NCBI GenBank assembly: GCA_018692315.1
Contig: JABHKC010000088.1
Span: 1 to 64,000, forward strand
Direction of reading: 5' to 3'
From: Bacteroidota bacterium
GTDB taxonomy: Bacteria; Bacteroidota; Bacteroidia; Bacteroidales; JABHKC01
DNA length: 64,000 bases
Of this stretch, positions 60,121 through 64,000 are shown in pieces. Within the stretch, counting starts at the first letter, position 1. Every line of letters starts with the position of its first letter. The notes below the pieces were generated by a model. The model saw only the letters and a program-made list of their open reading frames with translations, did not search any database and was not told the origin of the DNA. The position numbers and the translations under genes were made by a program.

Positions 60121-61230
60121 TTACTTTTGAAATACTCGGACGTAATCAACTTTCATTTGTTGAGGGAATATCGTAGAATTATCAGGAGAGCCAGGCCAGT
60201 TTCCTCCAACAGCTATATTAAAAATGAAGAAATGAGGCTGATGGAATTCTGACATATCAGAACCTGTAATATCAATAGTATAATATATTTGATCATCAAC
60301 AAAAAATTGTATCAGATTTTCGTTCCATTCAATAGAAAATACATGATATGCCTCGGCAAAATTATCTACACTCGAGGGTAGTAAGATTGATCCTCCGGCA
60401 TCGGCGTGTTCATTATTATACTCCCAATGTAAAGTTCCATACACATGGTATTCGCCATCGTTTCCTCCAACCATTTCCATAATGTCAATTTCACCACAAT
60501 CTGGCCAACTTACCGACGAAATATTTCCTCCTAACATCCATAGTGCAGGCCAAATTCCTTTCCCCTCAGGCAATAATGCTCTTATGTCAATTCTGCCATA
60601 TTGAAATTCCTGTTTCCCTTTAGTAATTATTCTTGCTGAAGTATAATTTGCACCGCCATAACTTTCCATACGAGCTTCGATAGTGAGTACGCTATCTCCG
60701 ACCCAAGCATTTTCCGGGCGATAATTTTCGAGTTCATTGTTTCCCCATCCACCGCCTCCGGTTTCATAACTCCAATCATCAGTATTTAACTGGGATCCAT
60801 TAAATTCATTCTGCCAAACTAAGTTATATCCGGTATATTCCAAAGGCGAAAAGTTACCTTTGTTTAATGGAATTTCTTCAGCTTGAAATGCTACATTCAC
60901 CTGCCTATTTTTTTTCACATACCTACCGGAAGAACCGTAGGCTCTTATCGTAAATTCATAAATTCCTTGACCTCCGAACTTATATTCAAAATATCCTGTA
61001 TTATTTACTTCTTCAGGAGTTTCATCAGAACCGATATAAAGTTGATAAAGTGTAGCATTGTCAGCAGTAGCCTGAATTTGTACAAATCCTATTTCATGGT
61101 CAATAGACACAATCTCTACAACTAAATTTGAAGGATCGTCTGTATTAACTTCACTTTTTTCAGTACAAAAAGTTAATGTAAGGGAGAAAAGCAGAAATAA
61201 TATAATATTGTATTTTGATAATAGTCTCAT
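60121..61230 (-). CDS. GH16 beta-1,3-glucanase (laminarinase-type) lipoprotein
   Basis: A 369-residue lipoprotein (lipobox ending at Cys22, LTFC). Residues 35-115 form an immunoglobulin-like or PKD-like beta domain, then a GH16 jelly-roll (about 130-369). The catalytic motif is GEIDIMEMVG with Glu247 (nucleophile), Asp249 and Glu252 (acid/base), in the beta-bulge form of laminarinases. WGNNELENY near 162-170 and ALWMLGGNI are also typical. It should cut beta-1,3-glucan at the cell surface before SusC uptake. It follows the PKD lipoprotein gene, from which it is separated by a terminator-like hairpin. Confidence 0.93.
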   Translation of the reverse strand: MRLLSKYNIILFLLFSLTLTFCTEKSEVNTDDPSNLVVEIVSIDHEIGFVQIQATADNATLYQLYIGSDETPEEVNNTGYFEYKFGGQGIYEFTIRAYGSSGRYVKKNRQVNVAFQAEEIPLNKGNFSPLEYTGYNLVWQNEFNGSQLNTDDWSYETGGGGWGNNELENYRPENAWVGDSVLTIEARMESYGGANYTSARIITKGKQEFQYGRIDIRALLPEGKGIWPALWMLGGNISSVSWPDCGEIDIMEMVGGNDGEYHVYGTLHWEYNNEHADAGGSILLPSSVDNFAEAYHVFSIEWNENLIQFFVDDQIYYTIDITGSDMSEFHQPHFFIFNIAVGGNWPGSPDNSTIFPQQMKVDYVRVFQK

Positions 61231-61237
61231 AATAGGA

Positions 61238-61274
61238 AAAATAAAAAGCTATGACCAATACGATCATAGCTTTT
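61238..61274 (-). terminator. Terminator-like hairpin between the PKD lipoprotein and GH16 genes
   Basis: An 11-bp stem AAAAGCTATGA (61244-61254) / TCATAGCTTTT (61264-61274) with a 9-nt loop. On the minus strand the stem is followed by TATTTTTC (61243-61236). It starts 11 nt past the stop codon of the PKD lipoprotein gene. It would end or attenuate that transcript, so the GH16-susCD part may depend on read-through or on its own promoter. Confidence 0.8.
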
Positions 61275-61284
61275 ATTTATATTT

Positions 61285-62757
61285 TTAATTAAATATGAAG
61301 TTTCGGATATAGAAAACACCAGCGTTTTCATGACCTCCTCCACCAAGAGAGATTGCAAAGAAATCTAATTTATCGTTTGTGAAAGGAGTGTATGAACCTG
61401 CTCCACTTGTTGGTGAGTCTAAATTAAAAGTATAAGTAACCCATTCGTCCATTACAGTGGCTACCGTGTCATACTGAATATGTCCGGTCCACCATTCTTC
61501 AGTTTCGCTATGTTCGGCAATTACTATTGCTATATCCTTGGTTAAATCACCAGAATAATCATTTGTACTTGGAACATAAACATCCAAAGAAACAGTTGTG
61601 AAATTATCAAACTGAATATCATTAGTCATGAAAAATTGAAGCTCTTGCCACATTCCCCATCTGTCATATTGACCACAATCAGCACCTGTACCTGCAGGAT
61701 CAGTTACACCCATTGCAAAACTCATGCTATTGGCTTTTGATGTATCTAAAACAACAAAACTGGTAGATGTTTCAAAAGTATTATACATCTCAGTTGGAGT
61801 TAAATCAGGTAGGTCTTCTCCATATGGTTCCAGCACAGTAACTACTTCTGGTTCTAATGAAGGATCTGAATAACTTACATAAACAATTTTCCAGAATCCA
61901 TCTGCACCCCAGTCGAAAGAAACAACCATTAAATCATATCCGGTTTCCTGAGTAATTTCAACATTAAAGGTAGTACTGGCAACTGGTATAGTAGTTTCAG
62001 CAGCAGTTCCTAATTTTGGGATTCCTATCCAAGCGCCAAGTCCTGTAATAGTTGCAGTTCCTGTAGATGCATCATATGTGAATTGATGAGTTCCAGATAG
62101 CCAGTCGCTTACATCAACGCCATCTTTATTTATCATATTTTCTGGTAAAGCATCAAAACAAATTTCATAGTTCCACTGGTCGTTGAATACACCATATTCT
62201 CCCCAGAACACACCATTGTCATTGAATTCGTATATGCCATCGAATTGGAAAGTAAATTCCTGATTATATACACAAGGTCTTGCTCCGTCGTTTTGTAATC
62301 CTTCCCACCAGCTTCCAGGGCTTTCAGAATTTTCACCAAGCGACATTGAAACGCCTTCTCTGTACAATTTCCAAGTTTTTGAAACATCTCCTGTTAGCAA
62401 TTTATATGCATCGTCAGGATCGGTAATCGTAATATCCATAGAATACTCATGGGAGCCTGCATCATTTGTAGCAGTTAATAAAACAGTATAGTCTCCTGAG
62501 GCCGCATAAATATGTACAGGGTTTTCCTCAGTTGAACTTTCAGTATCGCCAAAATCCCAACTATATGAGGTTGCATTTTGTGAGAAGTTTGTGAATGCTA
62601 CTTCAAGAAAATTTGTAGCACCAATTTCGTACTGAAAACTTGCAACTGGCATTACTGTGTTTTCATCCTCATCCTTATCGCAAGAATTTAATACAACAAG
62701 GGAAAAAATTCCCATTAGCAAGAATATACTTGCCAAAAATTTAAAAGCTTTTTTCAT
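61285..62757 (-). CDS. PKD-domain lipoprotein, candidate surface glycan-binding protein
   Basis: A 490-residue lipoprotein (lipobox ending at Cys26, LNSC). A PKD domain (36-112; SYSWDFGDTESSTEENPVH) is followed by a middle domain (113-300) rich in tryptophan, with KTWKLYREG and PGSWWEGLQNDG, as in SusE/F-like or laminarin SGBP proteins. A C-terminal jelly-roll-like domain (about 323-490) contains VYVPSTNDYSGDL and ISLGGGGHENAG. That last domain is related to the duplicated modules of the T9SS protein at 40104-41903. No catalytic motif is visible. The likely role is to hold glucan at the cell surface. It appears to be the first gene after the regulator. Confidence 0.78.
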   Translation of the reverse strand: MKKAFKFLASIFLLMGIFSLVVLNSCDKDEDENTVMPVASFQYEIGATNFLEVAFTNFSQNATSYSWDFGDTESSTEENPVHIYAASGDYTVLLTATNDAGSHEYSMDITITDPDDAYKLLTGDVSKTWKLYREGVSMSLGENSESPGSWWEGLQNDGARPCVYNQEFTFQFDGIYEFNDNGVFWGEYGVFNDQWNYEICFDALPENMINKDGVDVSDWLSGTHQFTYDASTGTATITGLGAWIGIPKLGTAAETTIPVASTTFNVEITQETGYDLMVVSFDWGADGFWKIVYVSYSDPSLEPEVVTVLEPYGEDLPDLTPTEMYNTFETSTSFVVLDTSKANSMSFAMGVTDPAGTGADCGQYDRWGMWQELQFFMTNDIQFDNFTTVSLDVYVPSTNDYSGDLTKDIAIVIAEHSETEEWWTGHIQYDTVATVMDEWVTYTFNLDSPTSGAGSYTPFTNDKLDFFAISLGGGGHENAGVFYIRNFIFN

Positions 62758-63058
62758 CGTAAAATGTTTTTAGTTAAAATAAATGTAAAGAAATATAAAG
62801 AAATATTGATTTTAAGTTTTCAAAGTAAGTAACAAAAATGTAATTCACAAATATATTTTGCTAAACAAAACTACATCATTGAAAGAATTATCATACGTCA
62901 AAAATACATCAAATTGCCTAAACATTCTAATTTTCTGACATTTATAAAACATTTACATATTCTCAATACGTTCATCAAACGCATCAACAAGAATAAAATA
63001 TTTTGATTCTGTTTTTTGAAGATATTTTTAAGAAGTTCTAATAAACTTGGAGGATTTA
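62758..63058. other. Intergenic region, 301 nt, between regulator and glucan genes
   Basis: No gene is seen. It should hold the promoter of the PKD lipoprotein gene. Three sequences match TAnnTTTG on the minus strand (62848-62855, 62866-62873, 62899-62906), but none has a well-spaced -33 TTTG, and such matches are expected by chance in this AT-rich stretch. No dyad similar to the one before susC is visible. Confidence 0.45.
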
Positions 63059-64000
63059 TTAAAAGGAAATAATGAAATCAGTAAGATTTACTGACCTGTC
63101 AAGATTTAGTTTTTTACGTAAACGATAGCGACTTATTTCAACACCTCTTGTCGATATATTCATAAGTAGTGCTATTTCTTTACTTGAAATATTTCTTCTC
63201 AGGTAGGCACATAGCTTTAATTCTCTTGGTGTAAGTTCGGTATATTGGTTTTTTAGCCTTTTAAGAAAAGCTTCATGCACATTTTCGAAATGTGTTTCAA
63301 AAACTTTCCATTGATTTTCGCTTTCTATATCTTTATTAATTTTCTTTATTAATGGCGAAATCATACCTAATTTGTTCTCACTACGGCTTTTAGAAACAAT
63401 ATCTTTTAATTCATTTTTTAAATTAAAGAGTAATTCGTTTTTTTGAATCATTTGCATAGTTGCATTAGCTAACTCTTTGTCTTTCATAATCATCTTTTCA
63501 CGCAAAGTGTCATTCCGTATTCTAATTACCTCTTTTTCCGCTTCGAGTGTTTGACGTTTCATTTCATTTTCTCTTTGCTTTGATTTTCGTTCCAGTATGA
63601 GTTTTTCTTTCATTTTTGATTTTTCAATCCTTAATTTTACCCAATAGAAAAACAGAAAAATCAACATCAAAAAAATGAAACTAAAGAGAATTAAAGCCTT
63701 TAAGGATTTATACCAAGGCGGTTTTATTTTGAAAGAATATTTTGAAGCTTGCGTTTCAACATCATAGGTACTGCGAGCTTTTACGAAAAAAGTGTAATCT
63801 CCTTCTTTCAGATTTGTGTATTCTTTTGTGTATCTAATATCCCAGTTTGACCAATTATCGTCATAGCCCTTTAAGAAAGTAGAGTATTTTGTCATTTCAA
63901 CATTTTCGAAATCATTTGCGGAAAATTTAAAACCAAGATTATTTTGATCATACTCAAGAATTGTTTGAACAGTCGAGTCTTCTATTCTTCTTTCATAACA
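63059..64000 (-). CDS. Y_Y_Y / LuxR-type membrane regulator (partial, 5' end missing)
   Basis: The C-terminal 313 codons of a protein that continues beyond the window; the frame is open through 64000, so the internal Met at 63895 is not the start. It contains a Y_Y_Y (triple-tyrosine) domain (LEYDQNNLGFKFSANDFEN, then KYSTFLKGYDDNW and LKEGDYTFFVKARS), one membrane span (ALILFSFIFLMLIFLFFYWV), a long coiled coil, and a C-terminal LuxR/NarL-type helix-turn-helix (LTPRELKLCAYLRR, SSKEIALLMNISTRGVEISRYRLRKKL). In this architecture the missing N-terminus is usually a periplasmic beta-propeller that senses a glycan. It probably activates the adjacent beta-glucan locus. There is no histidine kinase domain in the part seen. 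Confidence 0.87.
   Translation of the reverse strand, partial: CYERRIEDSTVQTILEYDQNNLGFKFSANDFENVEMTKYSTFLKGYDDNWSNWDIRYTKEYTNLKEGDYTFFVKARSTYDVETQASKYSFKIKPPWYKSLKALILFSFIFLMLIFLFFYWVKLRIEKSKMKEKLILERKSKQRENEMKRQTLEAEKEVIRIRNDTLREKMIMKDKELANATMQMIQKNELLFNLKNELKDIVSKSRSENKLGMISPLIKKINKDIESENQWKVFETHFENVHEAFLKRLKNQYTELTPRELKLCAYLRRNISSKEIALLMNISTRGVEISRYRLRKKLNLDRSVNLTDFIISF

Noticed and set aside
1-64000. tRNA, rRNA, riboswitch or CRISPR array
   Set aside because: No cloverleaf with a GGTTCGAATCC-type arm, no rRNA signature, no regularly spaced direct repeats and no known riboswitch core were seen by eye. A covariance-model scan could not be run.

Overview
The window looks like chromosomal DNA of an AT-rich member of the Bacteroidota, probably a marine or sediment Bacteroidales- or Marinilabiliales-type organism. 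The grounds are Bacteroidota-specific families: SusC/SusD outer-membrane glycan importers, type IX secretion (T9SS) cargo tails of both kinds (type A at 5323-7197 and 40104-41903, type B at 23996-29773), a PorE-like OmpA protein, the compact purM-prfA-pyrF block, and -7 elements of the TAnnTTTG type. No tRNA, rRNA, CRISPR array, phage structural gene or transposase was seen.

Layout. 215-4592: small orphan genes (DUF1697, TIGR02757, a secreted transglutaminase-like protein, a lipoprotein of the glycosyl-hydrolase-like 10 type, a flavin-binding PNPOx-fold protein). 4816-7197: a small membrane protein and a T9SS cargo protein. 7836-15413, all minus strand: housekeeping and envelope genes (mnmH, a TMTC-like membrane/TPR protein, a polyprenyl synthase, rfbB, galE, an SRPBCC protein, pyrE). 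15415-22156, plus strand: a Nudix hydrolase, the PorE-like protein, purM, prfA, pyrF and a small unknown gene, followed by a broken M28 peptidase remnant and a KAS III-like gene. 23996-30277: a 1925-residue secreted repeat protein and a small secreted protein. 30660-31811: a secreted esterase with a TPR tail. 31826-39626: an RND efflux operon (adaptor, pump, TolC) with two foreign-looking genes, a BRO-N antirepressor-like gene and a DUF1016 nuclease-like gene, between pump and TolC.

40104-64000, all minus strand, is a polysaccharide utilisation locus for a beta-1,3 (possibly beta-1,6-branched) glucan such as laminarin. In transcription order it has a membrane-bound Y_Y_Y/LuxR-type regulator cut by the window end, a PKD lipoprotein that is a candidate surface glycan-binding protein, a GH16 lipoprotein, SusC, SusD, a GH3 lipoprotein, a very large cytoplasmic protein resembling GH149 beta-1,3-glucan phosphorylases, a cytoplasmic GH17-like protein, a GH30 lipoprotein, two GPH-type sugar symporters flanking a GH17 lipoprotein, and a three-module T9SS protein. 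The inferred route is surface binding and cutting, TonB-dependent import, periplasmic debranching and trimming, symport into the cytosol, then phosphorolysis.

The least expected observation is a set of short hairpin elements. Two elements, each about 121 bp as I delimit them (4695-4815 and 22340-22460), have different arms but share 17 of 19 bases of a core at their midpoint. One sits inside a peptidase remnant with a 4-bp TTAT duplication, and removing it restores the reading frame. A shorter relative (20789-20864) and an unrelated long hairpin (1622-1784) lie in other gaps. All functional calls rest on reading motifs by eye; no database search was run.
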